DNA of 64,000 bases from Pelagomonas calceolata (taxonomy: Eukaryota; Sar; Pelagophyceae; Pelagomonadales; Pelagomonadaceae). Made by a program: the position numbers and the translations under genes. Under the pieces are notes generated by a model. It saw nothing but the letters and a program-made list of their open reading frames with translations. It was not told where the DNA came from and did no database searches. Below, one piece after another: positions 36,092 through 43,974 of this stretch. The DNA lies in NCBI GenBank assembly GCA_918797485.1, contig CAKKNE010000002.1:958501-1022500 (forward strand). Direction: 5' to 3'. Numbering within the stretch: position 1 is the first letter of the stretch; every line of letters starts with the position of its first letter.

Positions 36092-39000
36092 ATGGCCTCC
36101 GACGAAGCGCAACTAAGAGCGATAGATGAAGAGTTCAAGAAGGCGACGACGGACGACCAGCGCAACGCTTGCGCCCAGCGCGCCGCCGCCGTACTCGCAA
36201 GAGTGGAAGGAGACGTTTTCTCGTCGGCCGATGAGGTCCGGGCCTCGCTCACAAAAACATTAAGCAGGGAACTCGTGGGCACGATGACCATAGCAACACC
36301 AGCTCTAGCGGCGACGGCGATCAAGGCCCACCTCCAGTCACCACCAGTCGTGTTGGACGGCGACGGAAGGGCTCTCGAAGCCCTATGCGCGAAGGCGGAA
36401 GCCATACCCCAGGACGCTACGTTAGCGAGGGCCGCCGCGGCGTGCTTTAAAGATGAAGCGTTAGCGACCGGAGACGGGCGGTGTGCGGACGGCGCGGCGT
36501 TCGAAAGTAGAAGTGCCCTCGCGCAGTTATTGTCCCTACAAACCATGGCGCCCTTCGATGCCTTCTGTAGTACTCAGGGTGAACGACCGCGCTTGCGCGA
36601 CCCTTTTAGTGGTTCCGTGCCGCCGCAGATCAAATACTTCCGCGACGTGCCGCCTTCTGGTTTCCAGGGCCAATGTTTACTGCTGAGAACGCGCCAGACC
36701 CGCGGCCTAGATGCGTGCGTCGCCATCGTCGAGAAGACGCTGAAGGCCAACAAGGGGGCTAATAGGCCGGCCATGCTCGCCTGGCTCGCGCGCGCGTTAG
36801 CATTAGCAAAGCCTCTGTCTGAAATAAAGATCCAGCGCGACCGCGCCTTCCACCCGCGGCGCTGCGCGTCGCCGGCGTTCCTGTTAAATACGGTCTCATT
36901 GATCCTGCGGCTCGCGGCGCCGCTCTGGACCAAAGGTTTAGCCTCAAAAGTCGACTGGCGCTACGCTTTGCGCCACGAGCGCGTCTCCTTCAAGGAGGAA
37001 GCTCCCTTATTCTCAGGAGACGGCGCGGCGACCGTCGACGAAGAAGACAGTGATGACGACGAGGACGCGAAGATGTTGCGCCAGGCCCTCAAAATGTCCA
37101 TGGGCCAGGCCGCGCCCCTCGGCTTCTTCCCTTCAGATGTAGAAGAGTTCTCGTTTGTCACGGAGGTCTTCTTCCTGGCGCATCGGGCCATTTCTTCGTG
37201 TTTACTACCGCTCTGGTCCGAAATGACGGAACAAATACACTTGTTGTACGACCTGAGCGGGCCTCGAGGCCAGAAGCTGGACGAACCTAGCCAGAGGCGG
37301 ATCAATCTCCACGGCGACGGCTGGGCGTGCGCGCTGGAAGATCCGCGATTATTGGAGGACGCCGGGGCCTTTGCGACCTTCGCCGTCGAGTGGTTGCTCG
37401 ACCAACTCAAAGCTCCGGACGCGCGCGAACGGGCCTCAAAACTGCCTGCAGCACTCGTGAAGGACGCCTGCGACCTGTGGACGCACTTAGCGAGGGCGGG
37501 AGCGAGAACGGGGAACGCTCAGGCGAGAATGGGCGCCGGCGCCACCTTTGATGCCATGAAGGCGTCGCGAGCGGTCTTGGCCTGCTGCGAGCTCATGCGG
37601 TCACCTTTGGTAGAATCCCCAATAGTACAGGCGAAGCTCGTCAGCTTCATAAAAGAGCTGATCCAGCCGAGACGAGCCTCGCCGCGCAAGAAGGCGAGGG
37701 ACATGCAGGGCGCTGTGTTAGATTCGGAACGGGTCCGGAGGGAGCTCCCCCAAGCGCTCGCGCACCTGTACTGCGAGGTGCAGGCGGTCGTCGGCATGGA
37801 CGTAGATGCTGCCGATTCGTTCGACAAATTCAGCATTAGACAGGACCTGAATCGGTTGTTACTCATCTTCTGGCGCTACCCCCTCCAGGAGCCGAGGAAA
37901 GCACTACTGGCGTTCTTCGGCAAGAGCGACCTTGGCTTAGCTATGTTAGATACCATAATCTACTGCGGCGAGGACGCCCTGTCTTGCTTGGCTGGTGGCA
38001 AGTCGGTAGAAAAGGACGGGAAGCCCCCTACTTCCGGACGCAACAAGGCGTTCTGGGGCGGGCAGCAGCGGCAGTGTAGGGGGTTTCTGCCTATTGCGGA
38101 AGTGACGCTGGAGCTGCTGGGCCAGTTCTGTTGCGAGAATGAAGCGAGGAAAGCTCTACTAGGTTCCAATGTGAAGCGGTGCGCCGCTCTCGTCAAGCTC
38201 TGTAGGGTAGGAACGAAATCAGGTTTAGATACAGTATCAGTAGCCGCTCCGGACGAGTGGGGCTTCGACGCGGCTCGACTCCTGGAAAGGGTAGGTCACG
38301 TCATCGAGCAAGCTAGACTGGTCCACGGCGACGACGCGTGGGCGGCGGCCGTCGACGACGTCCTCGACGGGGATCGCTCTTCACTGGAAGAGGCCTCGTC
38401 CACACAAAGTAGTCTGGCGAACACGGTGGCCGCCCTGAAGAAGAGAACTGTGGATGATGTCATAGACGCGCGACCGCTCGTCCAAAAGGCCATCGGCGAG
38501 CCGTGCTCCGCTCAAACATACGCTCAAGCACTGGCAGGCGAGCAGCTCGAAATTGTGGACTCCTTAGGCGACCACGTCTTCGCCGCGAAGTCGAGCAAAG
38601 CCCCGAACGCCAAGGCCCTCCAGAAGGAGCTCAAAAAACTGCAACGCGACCTCCCGGAACCGAGTGTGGACGGTTCCGTCTTCGTCCGTTTTGATGAACA
38701 ACGGTTGGATTTATGTCGCTGTGTTATTACGGGACCGGTCGACGCCTCCAAAACAGGAGGTATAGATACGCCCTACGCGTATGGGTTCTTCACGTTCGAC
38801 GTCTGGTTTCCGCCGACCTATCCTTCCGTACCACCTCTGGTGGAAATTGTTACTACCGGTGGAGGGACCTACCGCTTCAACCCGAACCTCTACGCGGACG
38901 GCAAGGTCTGCCTCAGTCTACTCGGGACGTGGAAGGCCTCGGACGAGTCCGAAAAATGGGATCCGTCGACCGGTTCGCTGCGCCAGATCCTGCTGTCGAT

Positions 39001-39349
39001 CCAGCACCAGATTTTAGTAAGTGAGCCCTACTTCAACGAGCCTGGAAGGGACGTGGCGCGCGGCACGTCTGCGGGCAAGAAGGCTTCGGCGGCGCACAAC
39101 AAGGAGTTGAGGAACGCGACGCTGAGGTATGCTGTTGCCGATCAATTATCCTCACCTCCAATGGGACTGGAGGAGGTCTGCGAGCAGCACTTCGGGCTGG
39201 TGGCGCCGGACTTGCTGAAGCGGACGGCTCAGGACCTGGCCGCTGCCGAGCCGGCGGCGCACCGGGCTTTGCATCGCGCCGCGGCGGCGCTGGCCGAGCG
39301 CGCTTCCCAGCCGCCGGCGAAGCGCCGCAAGAGCAGCGAGTCCGACTAG
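36092..39349 (+). CDS. Ufd2-type E4 core fused to an E2 (UBC) domain
   Basis: A 1085-residue, intronless protein from ATG 36092. Residues about 180-720 follow the Ufd2/UBE4 core: AMLAWLARALALAKPLSEI, then FLLNTVSLILRLAAPLW, FSFVTEVFFLAHRAISSCLLPL, LYCEVQAVVGMDVD and DSFDKFSIRQDLNRLL. In Ufd2 this ends in a U-box. Here residues about 845-1040 are a UBC domain of the UBE2O/BIRC6 class: FDVWFPPTYPSVPPLVEI, FNPNLYADGKVCLSLLGTW with catalytic Cys 940, and ILVSEPYFNEPG. No U-box is seen. E4 enzymes lengthen ubiquitin chains for p97/proteasome delivery; a UBC carries the ubiquitin thioester. One polypeptide could thus combine chain extension with its own E2. The C-terminus has a basic PPAKRRKSSE tail. 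Confidence 0.85.
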   Translation: MASDEAQLRAIDEEFKKATTDDQRNACAQRAAAVLARVEGDVFSSADEVRASLTKTLSRELVGTMTIATPALAATAIKAHLQSPPVVLDGDGRALEALCAKAEAIPQDATLARAAAACFKDEALATGDGRCADGAAFESRSALAQLLSLQTMAPFDAFCSTQGERPRLRDPFSGSVPPQIKYFRDVPPSGFQGQCLLLRTRQTRGLDACVAIVEKTLKANKGANRPAMLAWLARALALAKPLSEIKIQRDRAFHPRRCASPAFLLNTVSLILRLAAPLWTKGLASKVDWRYALRHERVSFKEEAPLFSGDGAATVDEEDSDDDEDAKMLRQALKMSMGQAAPLGFFPSDVEEFSFVTEVFFLAHRAISSCLLPLWSEMTEQIHLLYDLSGPRGQKLDEPSQRRINLHGDGWACALEDPRLLEDAGAFATFAVEWLLDQLKAPDARERASKLPAALVKDACDLWTHLARAGARTGNAQARMGAGATFDAMKASRAVLACCELMRSPLVESPIVQAKLVSFIKELIQPRRASPRKKARDMQGAVLDSERVRRELPQALAHLYCEVQAVVGMDVDAADSFDKFSIRQDLNRLLLIFWRYPLQEPRKALLAFFGKSDLGLAMLDTIIYCGEDALSCLAGGKSVEKDGKPPTSGRNKAFWGGQQRQCRGFLPIAEVTLELLGQFCCENEARKALLGSNVKRCAALVKLCRVGTKSGLDTVSVAAPDEWGFDAARLLERVGHVIEQARLVHGDDAWAAAVDDVLDGDRSSLEEASSTQSSLANTVAALKKRTVDDVIDARPLVQKAIGEPCSAQTYAQALAGEQLEIVDSLGDHVFAAKSSKAPNAKALQKELKKLQRDLPEPSVDGSVFVRFDEQRLDLCRCVITGPVDASKTGGIDTPYAYGFFTFDVWFPPTYPSVPPLVEIVTTGGGTYRFNPNLYADGKVCLSLLGTWKASDESEKWDPSTGSLRQILLSIQHQILVSEPYFNEPGRDVARGTSAGKKASAAHNKELRNATLRYAVADQLSSPPMGLEEVCEQHFGLVAPDLLKRTAQDLAAAEPAAHRALHRAAAALAERASQPPAKRRKSSESD

Positions 39350-39700
39350 TGTTCCCCTTTCCCCCCATAACTTGTGTTCGATGAAGTACCACGGGCGGAC
39401 GGAGCCTCCCGACGCCGCCGGCGCGTGGCGTAACTTCCCTCAGCCGTCCGAGAGAAGTCCCCCGCGCGCCGGGGCGTCGGCAGATCGTGCGGCCTATCAC
39501 GTCGGCCCCCTCTCGATGGCTTTTGCCGGCCGTCGACGAGTGTGCTGTACCATCGGCGCTGCCGGCCAAGCGGGCCGTACCGGTGGCCTTTGAGGGCAGG
39601 AAGTAGCTCAAGGGGTCCACCTCGGACGCCTGCGCGCGCGCCCGCCGCCGCCGCAGCGAAGGGCAGCTCCCAGAAGGCACAGAGGCTGAACAAAACACAC
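39350..39700. other. Intergenic region between tandem genes
   Basis: 351 bp between the E4-E2 and G-beta genes, read in the same direction. No gene or repeat copy is seen. Confidence 0.4.
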
Positions 39701-40807
39701 ATGGCGCCGGAGCTCAACAAGCCGGAGCTCAAGGCCAAGCTGCGCGCGACGCGCGTCGCCGTGGAACAGCTCCAGCACCGCGTGAACGACGCCCTCGAGC
39801 GCCAGAAGCCGTCGCCGTTGACGCGCGAGGGCGCGGCCGCGCCGGCGAAACTAAGGAAAAGGCGGTCGCTCAAGGGCCACTTCGGCAAGGTCGTGAGTGT
39901 GAGCTGGCTGCCCGACTCGAACAGACTGGCGACGGCGGCGCAGGACGGCAACGTGATTATTTGGCACGCTCCTACTGGTAAGAAAGCACAATTGCTCCCT
40001 CTAAAGAACCAGTGGGCCATGTTCGCGGCCTGCGCGCAAGATTCTTCAAGATTATGCGCGACCGGCGGCTTGGACAACGTGTGCACGGTCTGGACCTTAC
40101 CTGAGCCAAACGAGGACGCGAAGACGCCTCGAGTGCTCGAGGGCCACAAGGGCCACGTCGCCGCGGCGTCGTTCCTAGCTACCAATACATTAATCACCGT
40201 GAGTGGCGACTCGACGGCCGCGTTGTGGGATCTGAACCGCCTGCCGTCCTCAGATATCGACCAGAGGGCCGAAGTCTACGCCGGCCACGACGAGTGCCTG
40301 TCTGCCGTCGCCAAGGACCCTACCTCAGAACGTAACTTCGCCACGGGGTCCGCGGATGGCTCGGTGATGCTCTGGTCCCTCGGTGCGAGCGACCCGTCGT
40401 GCGTGCTGCGCATGCACAGGGCCGACATCAAGGCCGGTTCACGCGCGAGGCACCCGGACGCGAACGGCGTGTCCTACCAAACTGAGAGGACGTTGGGAGT
40501 TGCGACCGAGTCCTTCGGGAGTTTCTTGTTTGATGCGCGCACGCGCACTGCTGTCAACAAGTTCGGGTCTGACGAAAGGGACATCGGCCCGAAGACGTCG
40601 TGTGCCTTTTCTTCCTCCGGAAGATTAATGTTTGTGGGCACGGACGACGGCGTCGAGGTCTGGGACACGCTCCAAGGCGACGCTAATAAACCGTTGCAGT
40701 TCCTGAAGCCGCACGGCGCGCGCGTCGCGGCGCTCGCCGTCCCAACATCAGGCCAGTGCGTCGCGTGCGCGTCGTGGGACTTCGAGGCGTCGGTGCTGTC
40801 GATCTGA
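39701..40807 (+). CDS. Heterotrimeric G-protein beta subunit-like WD40 protein
   Basis: A 368-residue protein from ATG 39701. The N-terminal helix (LKAKLRATRVAVEQLQHRVNDAL) corresponds to the gamma-binding coiled coil of G-beta. Seven WD40 blades follow, starting LKGHFGKVVSVSWLPDSNRLATAAQDGNVIIW, with GLDNVCTVW, GDSTAALWDL and GSADGSVMLW. Spacing and length (G-beta is about 340-370) support a signalling G-beta rather than a generic WD protein. It implies G-protein signalling; no alpha or gamma subunit is in the window. Confidence 0.88.
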   Translation: MAPELNKPELKAKLRATRVAVEQLQHRVNDALERQKPSPLTREGAAAPAKLRKRRSLKGHFGKVVSVSWLPDSNRLATAAQDGNVIIWHAPTGKKAQLLPLKNQWAMFAACAQDSSRLCATGGLDNVCTVWTLPEPNEDAKTPRVLEGHKGHVAAASFLATNTLITVSGDSTAALWDLNRLPSSDIDQRAEVYAGHDECLSAVAKDPTSERNFATGSADGSVMLWSLGASDPSCVLRMHRADIKAGSRARHPDANGVSYQTERTLGVATESFGSFLFDARTRTAVNKFGSDERDIGPKTSCAFSSSGRLMFVGTDDGVEVWDTLQGDANKPLQFLKPHGARVAALAVPTSGQCVACASWDFEASVLSI

Positions 40808-40949
40808 CTCTACCCTATGGGCCTGCTGCTGCGCTCCCTGTTCTCCCCCCATCATTGTCCCGCGCGCGCGCCCCCGTATCTTAACTTGATGTGATCTTGC
40901 TCTATTTACGCGGCGGTGGCGTGTAGGTGTGTTAGGAATACATGTTGCT

Positions 40950-41933
40950 TTACTCGGAGCTAGGCCGCCTAGTCACCTGGCCGACGCGCATGTCACAAAC
41001 TAGATGCGCTTCATGCGGCACCCACCTTCCGGTGTGTTCGTCATAGTACGCATGGGCTCCTGTAGGACCACTGTTGCAGGAAGGTGCCACGGCGTAGATA
41101 GGCGGATACAGCAGCCCGGCCTTGGTCGCCTTGTAGTCCTCCTCGCCCATCCTGCCCTCGTCCAGGGCCTTCTTCGCCGCGCGGAGGGCCTTGACGGTCG
41201 CGGCGGTCAGCGCGCACATCAGCTTATAATTGGGCTTTCCGAGGGCGGTCTCTTTCCTGAGGCATTTGCCTCGCACGAGAGCATCGAGCAGTTCCTGGCA
41301 ATACTCCGGGCTAGACTCCAAATATTCCTCGGCTATCCGAGCTGCGCTTGCGCCACCGTATATTCGGAGGCTACGGATGATTTTCGCCCTGTCGAAGGTG
41401 CGGCGGGCGCCAAAGCGCCTCGCGGAGGCCAGGTTTACGTGGCGTTCCACGTAGTACCTCCACGGGCCCGCCCCACGTCTGCCGGGGCACTTGCGGAGAT
41501 CCTCGTCCGTGACCAGATACTCGGCCTTAGCATCCCGCTCTGAGATCATCCAGTCACCCCACCGGGAGCAGGCGTCGCAAGCGCGTACCCCGTAAAAAGG
41601 GTCCAAGGACGTCACCACCCTGTCGCGGCAATGCAGGCAATTCGTGGACAGCGCGGCCAGCGGCAGCCAAGGCTTCATAGGACCGGCATAACTTCTCCCG
41701 ACGCAGGGCGCAACCGGGACGACGGACTCAATGAGAGGTAGCCAAAGCTCGGCGCCGCCGGCCGCGAGAATCCTCTTGAGGTCCTTGCAGCAGACCAGGA
41801 CGCAGCCCGCCGCCTTGACCCGCGCGAGGTCGTCGAGACTGTCGTCGACGGACTCGAAGATGCGACCCCACATGCGCGGGTGCAGTTGTATTGCGCCTGA
41901 AGGATTTGTCGACGGGCGGCGCTTCTCGGCCAT
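40950..41933 (-). CDS. F-box-like protein with Cys4 zinc site
   Basis: ATG 41933 gives 327 residues; an in-frame ATG at 42119 would add 62 Arg/Ser-rich residues. The inner start also sets the upstream 55-bp repeat at the same distance as in two other genes. Residues about 17-65 (HPRMWGRIFESVDD, LVCCKDLKRILAAGGAELWLPLI) resemble an F-box. Residues about 95-120 contain CLHC...CDAC, a likely zinc site. The C-terminal half is helical and basic. F-box proteins select substrates for SCF ubiquitin ligases; that role is inferred. Confidence 0.6.
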   Translation of the reverse strand: MAEKRRPSTNPSGAIQLHPRMWGRIFESVDDSLDDLARVKAAGCVLVCCKDLKRILAAGGAELWLPLIESVVPVAPCVGRSYAGPMKPWLPLAALSTNCLHCRDRVVTSLDPFYGVRACDACSRWGDWMISERDAKAEYLVTDEDLRKCPGRRGAGPWRYYVERHVNLASARRFGARRTFDRAKIIRSLRIYGGASAARIAEEYLESSPEYCQELLDALVRGKCLRKETALGKPNYKLMCALTAATVKALRAAKKALDEGRMGEEDYKATKAGLLYPPIYAVAPSCNSGPTGAHAYYDEHTGRWVPHEAHLVCDMRVGQVTRRPSSE

Positions 41934-42309
41934 GGTGTTGTTCACTGGGAAAGCGACTCGCACGCTCGCACAGCTCGCTGTTTCGAGAGATCTATGGTGG
42001 TACAGGCTCCTGTACCAAGTGGGCAGCGATAATACGGTCCTCGATCGTGAGCGCCCTGGAGTGCTACCTAGGTAGCGTATCAAAGGCACTAGTTTTGCGC
42101 GGGGGGCGTGCGAGTCCATGCGACTCAGCCCTTGCGTCCTAGTCCAGCCGGACGGGTGGGCCCGGGGGGAGCGGGAGGGGTACGGGGAACCCTGCGACGT
42201 AACTAGCCTGAGCCTGATCTTACTTTTGCCCTACCTACTTCCCGACAACTCGCTACGCGAATCCTTTTTAAAAAGGTAAAAGAAATGAACAAGATTTTGA
42301 TCGCAACTG
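41934..42309. other. Intergenic region holding repeat copy C
   Basis: It lies between two minus-strand genes read head-to-tail. Besides the repeat it holds a CTACCTAGGTAGCG palindrome at about 42064. Confidence 0.6.
42164..42216 (+). repeat. 55-bp dispersed GC-rich repeat, copy C
   Basis: It matches copies A and B with small differences (GGGGAACCCTGCGACG in the middle). It lies about 231 bp upstream of ATG 41933. Confidence 0.85.
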
Positions 42310-43557
42310 TTAGCGCGCTATACGACCCACCACGATTTTAGCTGCCAGCGCAAGTGCCACGCCGAACAGACACGCCCTCTTCCATAGGTAAGGGACACTT
42401 GGGTCTGTCGTGGCGAGCCGTACGGTGGCCACCTCTTGCCAGCACCAGAACGCGTCACTGGATGTCATCACGAGCTTTAGGTGTGTCAACGGCACGGCCT
42501 CGTCTCGGCACCACCCCTTTGAATGCTTCGCCAACGCCCGCTCGACCTCAAGCTTTGCCTGCGATAAGGTCGCTTGAGCACAGTCTCCGTAAGCGAGAGA
42601 GAGGTGCGGCCGGTACGCTGCAAGCGCTTCGCCTGGACGAGAAACGTCGAGGCAGCATGCGCGTAGCGCTTCGATCGCCAAACGATTCGCTGCGAACAGG
42701 CTCGTGCCAGCGAGCTCCAGCACCAACGCCCGGGACCACTTGGACGTCGACGTTCCGATCTCCCCATGGAACTCGCACGCAACCGAACCGTGAGCACTCA
42801 GAGCCGTCGCAACGGCTTGCGCAGCCGATATCGCGTCGCGTTGGCTGCACGTGAAAGACCGGCACAACGTTACGTGCGGCTGAAAACCACGCCGGTCGTC
42901 TCGTAGGGCTGCCGATTGCGCAGTAATGATGTCGCTGGCCAGTTTATGCGATGTCGAGTCTGGCGCAGGAGTCAGCCAAAGCGAGTATTTTAATGCTCCG
43001 AGAAGCGCGCCCGTGACCAACTTGCAACCGGCCTCCGTACTCCCTTCGTTGATTATGTGGATCACGTGGGCTCCATTGGGTTCGGCAAGTTTCGCTCGAG
43101 CGACCCGCTTTTCCACTTCTTCCGGCGGCTCCCGCCCCCGTTTCAACAACCTCTGCGTGAGCACGGACGCCGAGGCGCTGACGTTGAGGAAGTAGACCTC
43201 ACATCTCGAGGATTCATACCGTGCCACGCAGTCGGCGACGACGCCGCGGCTCACGTTGAGCACGGCTCGTTTGCCCGCGGCGAGGGCCGCGTCGAGGTCC
43301 TGCCTCGGGATCGCGTACTTCGTGTCGTGCGCTTCCCAGTAAAAGGCGTGCTCTCCCTTAGCTTGGCCAGCGTCCATCGCCGCCTCCGTGACGGGGGTCT
43401 CCAGGTCCGTACACTTGGCGGCGGGGCGCGTGATCCTGCGCTTCACGAAGGCGACGCCACCCCCGTCGTCGCGTTTCCGGAGCTCGGCTCGGGCGGCGAG
43501 GAGCAACGTGTCCTTGCCGGCGCCCGAGGGCCCACCGACCATGTAGATGGCTGCCAT
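42310..43557 (-). CDS. PhnN-like ribose-bisphosphate kinase fused to a 2H phosphoesterase, tail-anchored
   Basis: A 415-residue protein from ATG 43557. Residues 1 to about 185 are a guanylate-kinase-fold enzyme closest to PhnN: P-loop GGPSGAGKDTLL, KRRITRP, then EHAFYWEAHDTKYAIP and EPPEEVEKRVAR. PhnN makes PRPP from ribose 1,5-bisphosphate. Residues about 190-375 are a 2H phosphoesterase with both motifs, PHVTLC and PHLSLAYG, as in plant cyclic phosphodiesterase acting on ADP-ribose 1'',2''-cyclic phosphate. A C-terminal hydrophobic helix (LFGVALALAAKIVVG) suggests a tail anchor. Together the halves could open a ribose cyclic phosphate and return it to PRPP. Confidence 0.82.
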   Translation of the reverse strand: MAAIYMVGGPSGAGKDTLLLAARAELRKRDDGGGVAFVKRRITRPAAKCTDLETPVTEAAMDAGQAKGEHAFYWEAHDTKYAIPRQDLDAALAAGKRAVLNVSRGVVADCVARYESSRCEVYFLNVSASASVLTQRLLKRGREPPEEVEKRVARAKLAEPNGAHVIHIINEGSTEAGCKLVTGALLGALKYSLWLTPAPDSTSHKLASDIITAQSAALRDDRRGFQPHVTLCRSFTCSQRDAISAAQAVATALSAHGSVACEFHGEIGTSTSKWSRALVLELAGTSLFAANRLAIEALRACCLDVSRPGEALAAYRPHLSLAYGDCAQATLSQAKLEVERALAKHSKGWCRDEAVPLTHLKLVMTSSDAFWCWQEVATVRLATTDPSVPYLWKRACLFGVALALAAKIVVGRIAR

Positions 43558-43974
43558 GAGACACCTCGTCGATCGGCGGTCGCGAGTTGGAATGCGTGGT
43601 GCTGCCGGGGCAATCCAAAGACAACGACAATGCCCCTGGGAGATCTAAAGCAGGCTCCTGTACCACGTGGGCAGCAAGATTGCGCAGATGAGCCTCGATC
43701 CGGAGACCGCCTGGATTGCTAGTGTCTTACATTCCGCTAGCAGTTCGCGCAGCCAAGGATTTCAACGCTATAAAAAGCACCGCAACCCACGCGCCGTCGC
43801 CAAGTGGTCGTCCTAGCACCTCTTCTCGTCCGTCGCTGGCATATACTCCGAGACGGGGCAAGCGCAGCCGCCGGTCGCACCAAAATCGCCTTGCGAGGCC
43901 ACCGGCTTTCCTAGCCGCATAGCGCCGCCGCCGCGCACTTTCTAGGCGCAAAACGCCGCCGCCGCACCAGAAAA
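43558..43974. other. Divergent intergenic region
   Basis: It lies between the kinase-phosphoesterase gene (minus) and the acyltransferase gene (plus) and holds GCTAG element copy 5. Confidence 0.5.
43718..43741 (+). promoter_or_regulatory. GCTAG/CTAGC element (copy 5)
   Basis: It reads GCTAGTGTCTTACA then TTCCGCTAGC. It is about 257 bp upstream of the acyltransferase gene, in its orientation. Confidence 0.6.
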
